Shown here piece by piece: positions 7,404-15,777 of a DNA stretch of 64,000 nucleotides (positions are counted from its first letter, which is position 1; each line of letters starts with the position of its first letter). The notes beneath the pieces were generated by a model that did not search any database, was not told the origin of the DNA, and was given only the letters and a program-made list of their open reading frames with translations. The stretch is from DATFES01 sp035457725. Lineage in GTDB: Bacteria > Pseudomonadota > Alphaproteobacteria > CACIAM-22H2. Where the stretch lies: NCBI GenBank assembly GCA_035457725.1, contig DATIBC010000044.1, positions 1-64,000 on the forward strand, given 5' to 3'. The position numbers and the translations under genes are program-made.

Positions 7404-8300
7404 ATGGCGCGCAAGGTCTGGCTCGAAGTGGCCCTCAACGGCCCTTGGGGGCGCGGCCGTCGACCGGGCATTCCGATCACGATCGACGAGGTGATCGCCG
7501 ACGGCGTCGCATGCGCCGAAGCCGGCGCCGCGGTCATTCACGTCCATGCCCATGACGTGAACACGGGTCGCCAAAACGACGACGTGGCGACCTTCCGCGC
7601 CATCATCGCCGGCATTCGAGCGCGCGCCGACGTGATCGTTTATCCCTCAATACCGTTCATCGGCGATCGCGACGCGCAGGCGGCCCTCGATGCCGCGAAG
7701 CGGTTCGCCGCCATCGCCCAACTCGGCGCTTCGGGATGCCTCGAATGGGCTGCCATCGATCCCGGCACAACCCACGTCGCCGCCTACGCCGACCTTGCGC
7801 GAGGCGCGGAGGCTTCTATCCATCTCAATCCTGAGGCTCACATCCGCTACGGCCTATCGCTGGCGGCGCGGCATCGTTTCCACCCTGGCTACGCGATCTA
7901 CGAACCGGGTTTCCTGCGGCTTGGCGCCGCGCTGGCGCGCGCGATGCCCAATGTGCCGCAAGCGGTGTATCGCTTCTTGTTCAGCGACGACTTCGCCGTC
8001 GGGTTTCCGCCGCGGCGCTGGGCACTCGAGGCTTATTGCTCGCTGCTTGCCGAGGCGGCGCCCGGTGCTCCGTGGATGATCGCCGGACTCGGCGCCGACA
8101 TCCTGCCGCTCGTCCCGCTCGCGGTCGCTGCGGGCGGCCACGTCCGCGTCGGCCTCGAGGACGCGCCGTTCACGGAGCGACGCGCCAATGTCCAGCTTGT
8201 CGCCACGGCGCGCGATGTGATTCGCGCGGCCGGTTGTACGCTGGCCACTGCGCGCGACATTCGCGCCGATTTGCTATCGGGAGAACGTCGTGTCGCGTAG
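7404..8300 (+). CDS. BKACE family beta-keto acid cleavage enzyme (DUF849)
   Basis: A 298-residue TIM-barrel protein. ATG 7404 was preferred over an in-frame start at 7320 because it aligns with the family start (VWLEVALNG) and has a GGGAG sequence upstream. The zinc-binding His-x-His pair is visible at residues 46 and 48 (VIHVHAHD), and the late motif GGHVRVGLEDAP carries the third zinc ligand. BKACE enzymes split a beta-keto acid with acetyl-CoA to give acetoacetate and a new acyl-CoA, as in lysine fermentation (Kce). The usual R after HVH is replaced by HAHD, so the substrate is open. The stop overlaps the next gene. Confidence 0.85.
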   Translation: MARKVWLEVALNGPWGRGRRPGIPITIDEVIADGVACAEAGAAVIHVHAHDVNTGRQNDDVATFRAIIAGIRARADVIVYPSIPFIGDRDAQAALDAAKRFAAIAQLGASGCLEWAAIDPGTTHVAAYADLARGAEASIHLNPEAHIRYGLSLAARHRFHPGYAIYEPGFLRLGAALARAMPNVPQAVYRFLFSDDFAVGFPPRRWALEAYCSLLAEAAPGAPWMIAGLGADILPLVPLAVAAGGHVRVGLEDAPFTERRANVQLVATARDVIRAAGCTLATARDIRADLLSGERRVA

Positions 8301-9699
8301 AGCTCCCGACTGGCGGCGCCTGCGTTCGGTGCTGGCGGTCTCCCTCGTCATGGTCGCCGCAATACCGTCGTCGCCATCGGCGCAGCGCGGCGCGAACGAC
8401 GGCGCCTATCAACTCGAACTCGTCCGTGAAGGGTATGACTTGACGCGGCTCGAGGCCGATGGGCTCGAGGCCGTGTTGCGGGCTAATCCCGATGACCTCG
8501 CCGCCCGCGCCAAATTGCTTGGCTATTACGCCGGCCCGGCGCTCGGCCATAGCGTGGCGGGACAAGTCGTTGCCCAACGCCGGCATCATATCTTGTGGTT
8601 GATCGAGCACCATCCGGGCTCCCCCCTCGCCGGCAGCGCCGAGGCGACGATCGATGCCCAAGGTCACGTCCTCGCCGACGGCAAGGGGCACGAGGAGGCG
8701 CGAGCGCGCTGGCTCGATCTGGTCGAGAATTCGAACGCGCCATCGGCGGTCGTGCGCAATGCGGTCAATTTTCTTCAGTTTAGCGACCGGTTCCTGGCCG
8801 AAGTGGTGTTGCAAAAAGCTCGCGAGCGTGAACCTGCCAATCGCGGCTGGACGCGCGATCTCGGTCGATTGTACGCGCTGGGCCTGTTGCGAGTTTCCGG
8901 ATTTACCCCGCGCGGCGCGCCAAGCGGAATCGACTTCAGCGATGCGGCGATCGATTTCTCGCGCAAATCACGCGCGGTTCTTGAATCGTCGAACGATATG
9001 GCGCTGCTCGCCGCGGCCGGCCCTTTCATCGCACAGTACGGCCCTACCATTCGTCGCGCCGGCCTCGACGGATTTGGCCCGGAGGCGCAACGCGTCAGCG
9101 AACATATACTCATTCGCAGCCAAGCCTGGTCGGCGCTTGCGCGGCTTTACCTGTTCCAGCGCGACGCTGGAACGAGCAGCGCAGCGCGCGGCGCCGCGGC
9201 AAAGCGTGCGCTCGGCGCCTATGAGCGGCAATTCGCGACAATCCAAGATCCACGCGAGCGCTTCCGTCTTCTCGCCGGCGAGCGGCTCGCCGCGCTTGCG
9301 CTCGACGCCGCGTCGCCCAACCTGGCCGACTGGATCGCGCGGGAAATGCTGCGCTTGGCCGAAATGCATTCGCACGACGCGCTCTTTGGCGACGCGATGC
9401 ATCAGGCCCATATCGCGCTCGGGCGCATCGCGCTTTCGACAGGCGCTCGTGACGCGGCGGTGCGGCATCTCCTTGACGCCGGACGCGCGCCGGGAAAGAG
9501 CCATCTCAATTCCCACGGCCCTTCGATGCGCCTGGCGCGCGACCTGCTCCTCGCTGGCGAGCGCGCCGCCGTCGTCGAGTATCTCGAGCTCTGCAAACCG
9601 TTGTGGGACGAAGGTCGGCGCGAACAGGTCCTCGATCGGTGGATCGCGACCATACGCGCCGGCCGCATGCCCGATTTCGGCCAGCAACTCGATACCTGA
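8290..9699 (+). CDS. Secreted alpha-helical repeat protein of unknown function
   Basis: A 469-residue protein starting at GTG 8290, 11 bases inside the end of the BKACE gene, so the pair is probably translationally coupled. Residues 1-31 form a signal peptide (LRSVLAVSLVMVAAIPSSPSAQ). The mature protein is almost entirely helical, with TPR-like helix pairs (alanine/leucine/arginine pattern, for example ARLYLFQRDAG, AHIALGRIALSTGARDAAVRHLLDAG) but no clean TPR consensus. The C-terminal part suggests several helical repeats from about residue 270. Function is unknown; the location next to a cytoplasmic enzyme is surprising for an exported protein. Confidence 0.65.
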   Translation: MSRRAPDWRRLRSVLAVSLVMVAAIPSSPSAQRGANDGAYQLELVREGYDLTRLEADGLEAVLRANPDDLAARAKLLGYYAGPALGHSVAGQVVAQRRHHILWLIEHHPGSPLAGSAEATIDAQGHVLADGKGHEEARARWLDLVENSNAPSAVVRNAVNFLQFSDRFLAEVVLQKAREREPANRGWTRDLGRLYALGLLRVSGFTPRGAPSGIDFSDAAIDFSRKSRAVLESSNDMALLAAAGPFIAQYGPTIRRAGLDGFGPEAQRVSEHILIRSQAWSALARLYLFQRDAGTSSAARGAAAKRALGAYERQFATIQDPRERFRLLAGERLAALALDAASPNLADWIAREMLRLAEMHSHDALFGDAMHQAHIALGRIALSTGARDAAVRHLLDAGRAPGKSHLNSHGPSMRLARDLLLAGERAAVVEYLELCKPLWDEGRREQVLDRWIATIRAGRMPDFGQQLDT

Positions 9700-9707
9700 A
9701 CCGCGGC

Positions 9708-11318
9708 TCAGCGCTTGAGGATCGAGCCCAGCACGCCGCGAACGATCTCGCGTCCGATCGAACTTCCCACCGTGCGCACGACGCTTTTCGCCATCGCCTC
9801 GGCCAGCCCCTGGCGACGACCCGAGCCGTAGAGGACCGATTCGAGCACGCCACCGGATCCAGGCCGGGACGGTTGCTGCGCTTGAGATTGCGCGCGGCCA
9901 GCGCCCCGTGGCGGCACGCGCGGCGCTGTGGCGCTGCCCGCCGGGTCGTCGGCCGTCGATGGCGTTCTTACACCGCCGGGCCGCTGCCATGCTCCCGACC
10001 CGGCTGCTTGCGTTGCCTCCGCCGGCACGGTCGAGCCCGTCACGCTCTCCATCAGCATTTCATACGCGGATCTGCGGTCGACCGTTTGCTCATAGACGCC
10101 GGCGAGCGGGCTCGCGGCGACGATTGCCGCCCGTTCCTCCGGCGTCACCGGACCGAGACGCGATCGCGGCGGCAGAACGAGCGCGCGGTCGACGATTGAC
10201 GGCATTCCCTTTTCGTCGAGCAAGGAAACCAGCGCTTCCCCGACCCCGAGCTCGGTGATCGCCTTCGCGGTGTCCAATTTGGGATTCGTGCGAAACGTGT
10301 CCGCCGCGGCGCGGACCGCCTTTTGATCGCGCGGCGTGAACGCCCGCAACGCGTGCTGGATGCGGTTGCCGAGCTGGCCAAGCACGGCGTCGGGAACGTC
10401 CAGCGGATTCTGGGTGACGAAAAACACGCCGACGCCCTTGGACCGGATCAGCCGCACGACCTGCTCGATCTTGTCAAGCAGCGCTTTCGGCGCATCGTCG
10501 AAAAGAAGGTGCGCTTCGTCGAATACGAAAACGAGTTTGGGCTTGTCGAGGTCGCCGACCTCGGGAAGGTTTTCGAACAGCTCGGACAATAGCCAAAGCA
10601 AGAACGTCGCATAAATCCGTGGGCTCTGCATGAGGCGGTCGGCGGCGAGCACGTTGATCGCTCCGCGCCCCTGCGGATCGATCATCATGAGATCCGTGAG
10701 CTGCAACGCCGGCTCGCCGAAGAAGCGCTCGCCGCCCTGCTGCTCGAGTTGCAGCAAGCCGCGTTGAATCGCGCCGATCGAAGCTTGGCTGACCGTGCCA
10801 TAAGTGGTCGTCAGATCGCGGGCGTTTTCTCCGACCCAGGACAGCATCGAGCGAAGATCCTTGAGATCGAGGAGCAGTAGCCCTTGATCGTCGGCGACCT
10901 TGAAGACCAGGTTGAGCACTCCCGACTGGACCTCGTTGAGATCGAGCAGGCGTGCGAATAGCAGCGGCCCGACATCGGACACCGTGGCACGGACCGGGTG
11001 GCCCTGCTCGCCGAACAGGTCCCAGAACAAGGTTGGAAACCCTTCGAAGCGGTGGTCCGCGATGCCAAGTGCCTTGATCCGCTCGACGATCTTGGTCTTT
11101 GCGGCGCCCGGCTGGCTCAAACCGGCGAGGTCGCCTTTGACGTCGGCGAGGAATACGGGAATGCCGCGAGCGGAAAGCCCTTCCGCGATGGTCTGCAATG
11201 TCACCGTCTTGCCGGTGCCCGTGGCGCCGGCGATCAGACCATGTCGATTGGCGAAACGCGGCAGCAGCACGTGCGGCCGCGCGCTCTTGGCGATCAAAAC
11301 CTCCGGGGTCAGGGTCAT
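9708..11318 (-). CDS. HerA-type DUF853 ATPase (YjgR-like)
   Basis: A 536-residue protein with Walker A GATGTGKT at residues 31-38 and a Walker B FVFDEAHLLF near 270. These, plus the glutamine-rich stretch VFFVTQNPLDVP and an arginine-rich ATPase end, match the DUF853/HerA-like family (E. coli YjgR). Residues about 440-500 form a low-complexity proline/alanine/glutamine linker, and the last 30 residues form a basic amphipathic helix. The protein is a putative DNA-translocating ATPase; its physiological role is unknown. The gene ends 8 bases from the convergent helical-repeat gene. Confidence 0.85.
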   Translation of the reverse strand: MTLTPEVLIAKSARPHVLLPRFANRHGLIAGATGTGKTVTLQTIAEGLSARGIPVFLADVKGDLAGLSQPGAAKTKIVERIKALGIADHRFEGFPTLFWDLFGEQGHPVRATVSDVGPLLFARLLDLNEVQSGVLNLVFKVADDQGLLLLDLKDLRSMLSWVGENARDLTTTYGTVSQASIGAIQRGLLQLEQQGGERFFGEPALQLTDLMMIDPQGRGAINVLAADRLMQSPRIYATFLLWLLSELFENLPEVGDLDKPKLVFVFDEAHLLFDDAPKALLDKIEQVVRLIRSKGVGVFFVTQNPLDVPDAVLGQLGNRIQHALRAFTPRDQKAVRAAADTFRTNPKLDTAKAITELGVGEALVSLLDEKGMPSIVDRALVLPPRSRLGPVTPEERAAIVAASPLAGVYEQTVDRRSAYEMLMESVTGSTVPAEATQAAGSGAWQRPGGVRTPSTADDPAGSATAPRVPPRGAGRAQSQAQQPSRPGSGGVLESVLYGSGRRQGLAEAMAKSVVRTVGSSIGREIVRGVLGSILKR

Positions 11319-11367
11319 GGCGTCCTCACCGTCGTTCGATTTCGGATTGCCTAAGCGACAAGCGCAC

Positions 11368-12108
11368 TCACGCGGCGCTGTAGCCGCCGTCGACGGGCAG
11401 CGTCACTCCGGTTACGAGGCTCGCGGCCGGCGAGGCGAGAAATATCGCCGCGCCAGCCAGTTCCTCGGGTTCCGCCCAGCGGCCGATCGGCAATCGCTCG
11501 AGAACCTTGCGATTGAAATCGGGGTTCTCGCGGCCAGGCCGGGTGATTTCGGTCTTTATCCAGCCAGGTGCGATCGCATTGACGCGGATTCTATCGCTGG
11601 CCCAGGCTATCGCCAGCGACTTGGTGAGCGATGCGAGCGCCGTTTTCGCCGCGCCGTACGCCGGAATGTGCGGGCTGCCAAAATAACTGTACATCGACGC
11701 GATGTTGATGATGCAGCCCTTCGAGGCCGCGAGGTGCGCCTTGAACGCGGTCGCCAGGCGCATGGCGCCGACAAGGTGGATATCGATGATCTCCTGAAAC
11801 GTCTCGATCTCGTATTCCTTCCAGCGCACAAGCTTGCCAGCGCAATGAATGAGGACATCGAGACTGCCGATCGATCCGGCCAACGCGGCGATGGCCGCGT
11901 CGTCGCGCACATCGAGGGAATGAAACGTGAAGCTCTTCGCCGCCAGATCGTCAGGAGGGGACCGCACATCGGCGAGGACGGGCGTTGCCCCCGCCGCGTA
12001 AAACGCGCGCGCGAACGCGGCGCCGATGCCGCCGCATCCGCCGCTGATGAGGACGCGCTTGCCCGTCACTCCGAACGACGGCGCGATCCAACTACCCGAC
12101 TGTTCCAT
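11368..12108 (-). CDS. SDR-family oxidoreductase
   Basis: A 246-residue classical short-chain dehydrogenase starting at ATG 12106-12108, preceded by a G-rich GCGGGGGG ribosome-binding region; a longer frame to 12213 adds a non-SDR leader. The cofactor motif is GGCGGIG (residues 21-27), followed by NAD(P)-typical LADVRSPPDD. The catalytic serine and the Tyr-x3-Lys pair lie in IINIASMYSYF and PAYGAAK. The final helix motif ITRPGRENPDFNRK and GVTLPVDGGYSA are standard. Substrate unknown; the aspartate after the second strand favours NAD(H). Confidence 0.85.
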   Translation of the reverse strand: MEQSGSWIAPSFGVTGKRVLISGGCGGIGAAFARAFYAAGATPVLADVRSPPDDLAAKSFTFHSLDVRDDAAIAALAGSIGSLDVLIHCAGKLVRWKEYEIETFQEIIDIHLVGAMRLATAFKAHLAASKGCIINIASMYSYFGSPHIPAYGAAKTALASLTKSLAIAWASDRIRVNAIAPGWIKTEITRPGRENPDFNRKVLERLPIGRWAEPEELAGAAIFLASPAASLVTGVTLPVDGGYSAA

Positions 12109-12152
12109 CCCCCCGCTTTCGGTTGGTCGAAATCCGGCGCGAGCCACTTCGG

Positions 12153-12377
12153 TCAAGCGGGTGCGCCGCGCGCAAGGCGGCGGAACTGAGCACCGTTGAC
12201 CAGCACGGCGCACGAAAAAGTACGTAGGACCGTCGGATTGTCGGCGCGGCGCAGCCGCGCATGGCGAACATTGCTTGGGTCGATATAGACGAGTTCGACG
12301 ACCCAGGTCGCCGGCATTCTGCCGGTGCTGACGAAATAATCCCCGATGCTCACGGTGTCGTCGTGTTTACGAAACAT
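12153..12377 (-). CDS. Small hypothetical protein (74 aa)
   Basis: A compact 74-residue frame from ATG 12375-12377 whose upstream extension to 12689 is low-complexity arginine-rich and probably not translated. The product begins MFRKHDDTVSIGDYFVSTG and continues with a beta-rich, hydrophobic core (TWVVELVYID, TFSCAVLVNGAQF). It looks like a genuine small domain rather than a chance frame, because aromatic and hydrophobic residues alternate as in a beta fold. No family is recognised. It is divergent from the histidine kinase gene, sharing the region 12378-12687, and follows the SDR gene on the same strand after 44 bases. Confidence 0.55.
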   Translation of the reverse strand: MFRKHDDTVSIGDYFVSTGRMPATWVVELVYIDPSNVRHARLRRADNPTVLRTFSCAVLVNGAQFRRLARGAPA

Positions 12378-12687
12378 GTTATTGCGCCAACTCGCTTTCC
12401 TGCCCCGACCGAGCCCGGCCGCTGTCGCTGCGACGATTTGGTCATACACCGGACGCCTCAAATTCTCCAGAAATCTGCTCCGTTCGTGCGGGCACACGCA
12501 TTTATTAACTGATTTATCGTCCCTTAACCACTTTTCGGCAGTCTTACCCTCCGATCGCCGAACGCGCCGCAGACGATGACGCGGCGGCAACGGCGATGCA
12601 TCGGTGTCTGTCTGCCGTCGGTCGAGGAGCGACGCATTCGCTCGCCTTCGACCACGGTATCGCATGCGGGGAAGGCGGCCGAGATCC
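12378..12687. other. Divergent promoter region between small protein and histidine kinase genes
   Basis: This 310-base gap contains an AT-rich segment around 12495-12530 (ATTTATTAACTGATTTATCG and CCTTAACC) that probably carries promoter elements for one or both genes. Two TTAA tetramers at about 12506 and 12525 are not spaced like a CtrA site. No terminator or RNA gene was recognised. The histidine kinase frame is open back to 12604, so part of the right side could be coding if an earlier start is used. Confidence 0.4.
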
Positions 12688-14367
12688 ATGCTGCACGCCG
12701 TGCAAGAGCGCTTCCAATTGGCAACATCGCGCGCAGGAATGACCTACCTGCTCGCCGCCGCCAGCGTCCTCGCGTTCTACTACTCGTATCGCTGGGGTCT
12801 CTTCGGTGCGCTGCCGAACATCGCCATGGTCGCGCCCGGAATAGGCGAGGATCCGCTCTCCAATGCGACACAAGTCGGCATCGTCGCCCTGCTGCTGGTT
12901 CTATCGGGACTCATTGGTTGGGTGCTCGAGACCGTCGCCTTCATGGCGGTGGTCGTCGGCTTCGCTTTCTGGGCTACGGCGGCGATCGGCGTCAGCGTTT
13001 ATGCCCGCAAAGTGCACGGCGTCGATGTCGACTCGGTTCCGGCGCTCATCGTGCCGATGATGGTTTATTTCACGGCGCTCATCCGCCAGCATGAAACCGT
13101 TCTGCGCGAGCGATTCGTCAAGAACATGGCGATCCAGCATCGCGACGCTTTGATCCAGAGCGTCATCGAACATAACGGTCAGGGCGTGTTCATTTGCGAC
13201 GAAGAGGGCCGGATCGTCTTTTGCAATCACGCGGGCCTCGAAATCTTCGGCCGTACCGAGACCGAGACCCTCGGCGCTTCGATCGATGTTCTCAGCCCGA
13301 CCCTGACGCAAGGTCGGCTTGGCCGCGAAATCTCGGCATACATCGCCGAGGCGCGCGAACACCGGGCGAAGATCGGACCGATCACGGCGTCCGGCATTCG
13401 CGCCAGCGGCGAAAACGAGTCATTCCCGATCGACCTGACCATCGATGTCGTGCGCCATATCATCGTCGACCATCCGATGGAGATGCGCCGCGCCGATCGC
13501 CTGCTGTTCATCTGCTATATCGCCGACGCGAGCCTCACCAGCCGCGTCATGGAGGTCGAGGCGAACGCGCAGACCAGCGTGGCGCTTGCAGCGCGTGCGC
13601 GCGACGAGTTCCTGGCGAACATGAGTCACGAGCTGCGCACGCCGCTCAACGCCGTGATCGGTTTCTCCGAGCTTCTTCGCGCCGGCGTCTATGGCAAGCT
13701 GAACGATCAGCAGAGCGAGCAAGTGCGTTCAATCCATGGATCGGCCGAGCATCTTCTCAAGATCATCAACGACATTCTCGACATGTCGAAGCTCGAGGCC
13801 GGCCATGGCGGCCTGCACGAGGAAGATCTCGACATCCGCGACGTCATTCAGTCGTGCATAACCTTGATCAAGCATCGTGCGGACGAAACGCGGCTGACGA
13901 TTCGCGTACGCGAGCTGTCGTCGCTGTATTACGTCTGCGCCGACGAGCGCCGCGTGAAGCAGGTGCTGATCAACCTGCTCTCCAACGCCGTCAAATTCAC
14001 GCCGATGCACGGCAAGATCGATATCCTCATCCGTTTCACTCAGGAACGCAGCTGCATCGTCCAAGTCGTCGACACGGGCGAAGGCATACCCGAGGACAAG
14101 ATCAACCTCTGCCTGACGCCGTTCGGCCAAGTCGACAGCGGCCTCGACCGGAAATACGAGGGAACAGGCCTGGGACTGCCGCTCGCCAAATCGTTCATGG
14201 AGGCGCATGGCGGAACCCTGGAGCTGACGAGCATTGTCGGCGTTGGCACCACGGTGACGATTACTTTCCCGCCATCACGTGCGCGCGAGCTGATTGCGGG
14301 AACCCCGGCGACCACCGCCGAGCCGTTGCCGCCGCCTGGGTCGCGGCTTCTCTCGGCCCGCCGCTAG
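12688..14367 (+). CDS. Membrane-bound PAS histidine kinase (PdhS/PleC/DivJ-like), orphan
   Basis: About 559 residues from ATG 12688; another in-frame ATG at 12664 is possible. Three membrane helices lie at about residues 18-36, 62-82 and 84-105. A PAS domain spans roughly 155-270 (VIEHNGQGVFICDEEGRIVFCN). The HisKA dimerisation domain carries the phospho-acceptor His314 in MSHELRTPLN, followed by AVIGFSELLRAGVYG and a DILDMSKLEAG segment like alphaproteobacterial DivK kinases. The HATPase domain shows the N-box (LINLLSNAVKFTP), G1 (VVDTGEGIP) and G2 (GTGLGLPLAKSF). No response regulator is adjacent, so it is an orphan kinase. Confidence 0.9.
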   Translation: MLHAVQERFQLATSRAGMTYLLAAASVLAFYYSYRWGLFGALPNIAMVAPGIGEDPLSNATQVGIVALLLVLSGLIGWVLETVAFMAVVVGFAFWATAAIGVSVYARKVHGVDVDSVPALIVPMMVYFTALIRQHETVLRERFVKNMAIQHRDALIQSVIEHNGQGVFICDEEGRIVFCNHAGLEIFGRTETETLGASIDVLSPTLTQGRLGREISAYIAEAREHRAKIGPITASGIRASGENESFPIDLTIDVVRHIIVDHPMEMRRADRLLFICYIADASLTSRVMEVEANAQTSVALAARARDEFLANMSHELRTPLNAVIGFSELLRAGVYGKLNDQQSEQVRSIHGSAEHLLKIINDILDMSKLEAGHGGLHEEDLDIRDVIQSCITLIKHRADETRLTIRVRELSSLYYVCADERRVKQVLINLLSNAVKFTPMHGKIDILIRFTQERSCIVQVVDTGEGIPEDKINLCLTPFGQVDSGLDRKYEGTGLGLPLAKSFMEAHGGTLELTSIVGVGTTVTITFPPSRARELIAGTPATTAEPLPPPGSRLLSARR

Positions 14368-14412
14368 GCTCGGAGACCGCCGAATGGATCGGAAGCGTTC
14401 ACAAACGAAATT

Positions 14413-14443
14413 GCCGGAGCGCGGGCTTGCACCCGGCTCCGGC
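14413..14443. terminator. GC-rich stem-loop downstream of the histidine kinase
   Basis: Bases 14413-14443 form a stem GCCGGAGC(G)CGGG / CCCGGCTCCGGC with one unpaired base and a short loop. It lies 46 bases past the kinase stop codon. There is no long T-run on the plus strand, so it could be a rho-assisted end, an RNA-stabilising hairpin or chance. The rest of 14368-14727 contains only the putative short ORF at 14602 and the bactofilin ribosome-binding site. Confidence 0.4.
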
Positions 14444-14601
14444 AGTGACGCCCTCGAGCGGTTGGGGGACAGCCGACCTCAGGGACAGTGCGGCGTCGGA
14501 CTCGAAGGCGTTGGCCGAATGTTAACCACCCCGTCGATTGCCGCTAGCGACAATCGACAGACGAGCGCGTGACAAATCTAGGATTAACCCCGGAGGGCGA
14601 C

Positions 14602-14670
14602 ATGAACTGGCCGACGTTCGACTTGTCGCATGATTGTCACATCGGCGCCGCGCGCGCCCCCCTTACCTAG
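14602..14670 (+). CDS. Possible 22-residue leader ORF before the bactofilin gene
   Basis: A short frame (MNWPTFDLSHDCHIGAARAPLT) starts at ATG 14602 with a strong CGGAGGGCGAC ribosome-binding sequence directly upstream and ends at TAG 14668-14670. The next base begins the in-frame region leading to the bactofilin gene, whose chosen GTG start lies 57 bases further. It may be a leader peptide whose translation affects the downstream gene or simply an accidental frame. No codon bias test was possible by eye, so the call rests on the ribosome-binding site. Confidence 0.3.
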   Translation: MNWPTFDLSHDCHIGAARAPLT

Positions 14671-14727
14671 TTGGCCGCCATGAAGACCTGGCGGCGAGTT
14701 TTGGCGACACGCAGAGGAGGACCACCC

Positions 14728-15288
14728 GTGGCACAAGATGTTATGAATCGCCCGCGCCCGACATCGAGTTACGATCGCGATCTCGATGACGTTCCGGATT
14801 TACCGCGCGACGATCTCCCCGATTTGCCGACGTCCAGCGGCTCGCCCATGCCGCCGACCCCCGGTTCGCGGGCGGTCCACCCCCCCTATCGCCGCATGGC
14901 CGAGCCATCGGCGCCCGTCGCCAGTGCTGCTCCCAGCGCTCCGCCGGTGCGGAGCGACGATGGGGCGAGTCGGCTCGTTGTCGGCCCCAACATCCGATTC
15001 AAGGGCGAGATCTCCTCGTGCTCGAATCTGATCGTCGAGGGCCGGGTCGAAGCGTCGATGGACAGCGAGCGGATTGCCATCGCCGATGGCGGCGTGTTCA
15101 TCGGCGAGGCGAAAGTCGACCTTGCCGAAATCGCCGGTACGTTCGAAGGCAAGCTTGTCGCCCGTCAGCGGGTGGTCTTGCGCGCCGGGGGACGGCTGAA
15201 GGGCACGGTCCATTACGGCGAATTGACCATCGAACCCGGTGGCCGGATCGCCGGTGACGTTGCGCCGCTCGACGAAGCCAAGTCCTGA
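14728..15288 (+). CDS. Bactofilin family cytoskeletal protein
   Basis: About 186 residues from GTG 14728, chosen because AGGAGG ends 7 bases upstream; an in-frame ATG at 14680 and a TTG at 14671 lack one. The first 85 residues are disordered and proline/aspartate-rich (SGSPMPPTPGSRAVHPPYRR). The C-terminal 100 residues form the bactofilin beta-helix with repeated glycine-turn strands: GPNIRFKGEI, NLIVEGRVEASM, IAIADGGVFIGE, TFEGKLVARQRV and GGRLKGTVHYGE. Bactofilins self-assemble into nucleotide-free filaments that scaffold cell-wall enzymes. No peptidase gene (LmdC type) is nearby. Confidence 0.9.
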   Translation: MAQDVMNRPRPTSSYDRDLDDVPDLPRDDLPDLPTSSGSPMPPTPGSRAVHPPYRRMAEPSAPVASAAPSAPPVRSDDGASRLVVGPNIRFKGEISSCSNLIVEGRVEASMDSERIAIADGGVFIGEAKVDLAEIAGTFEGKLVARQRVVLRAGGRLKGTVHYGELTIEPGGRIAGDVAPLDEAKS

Positions 15289-15300
15289 AAGGCCGCGTAC

Positions 15301-15333
15301 GAGCGGCGCCTGTAGATCAAGTCAGCGCCGCTC
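15301..15333. terminator. Convergent stem-loop between bactofilin and small membrane protein genes
   Basis: GAGCGGCGC at 15301-15309 pairs with GCGCCGCTC at 15325-15333 around a 15-base loop. It begins 12 bases past the bactofilin stop and covers the last codons of the convergent small membrane protein gene. It lacks a T-run, so its role as a terminator is only suggested by position. Confidence 0.3.
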
Positions 15334-15585
15334 GATCAGTCGCCGGATATCAAGAATAAGCTCTCGGATTTCGGTGCGCAGCTCGCGCAGTTCGGTCGCG
15401 AGCACGTTCATGTCCTTGTGCAGCCGCTCGGATAGCTCGATGAGCTTGGTCGCCTGGTTGTTCGAACGCCACAACTCCCACCCGATCCGGATCAGCACGA
15501 GCAGTATCAGCCCGAGGAGATACAGAAGCGCCCGCGGTCCGCTCAGTTCGTCGAGCGTGAATCCGATGATCTCGCCGAGATCCAC
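15322..15585 (-). CDS. Small membrane protein with C-terminal coiled coil
   Basis: An 87-residue protein with one transmembrane helix near residues 19-38 (ALLYLLGLILLVLIRIGWELW). A charged heptad-like helix follows (LSERLHKDMNVLATELRELRTEIRELILDIRRLIE), typical of a membrane-anchored coiled coil. It starts at ATG 15583-15585. No named family was recognised. Downstream of its promoter, 15586-15777 is an AT-rich intergenic stretch holding no visible gene. A role in membrane organisation is only a guess. Confidence 0.6.
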   Translation of the reverse strand: MDLGEIIGFTLDELSGPRALLYLLGLILLVLIRIGWELWRSNNQATKLIELSERLHKDMNVLATELRELRTEIRELILDIRRLIERR

Positions 15586-15777
15586 GAAGTCCCCCTTTTC
15601 ACGATCTCGAAACTGTATTGTTTCATGGTATTACGAGATATCCTTAATCGCAATACGAATAAGACAAGCATTAATCATTAAAACCTAAAGAAAAGCTATT
15701 ATCCGGTTCGTCGAATTTCCGGTATCCCGCAACCTTCGAGTGCTCGACAGCGGCTGAACCGTAGCCGCACCGATCCG

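Noticed and set aside
12506..12528. CtrA-type site upstream of the histidine kinase
   Set aside because: The two TTAA tetramers are 15 bases apart rather than 7, so they do not fit the consensus.
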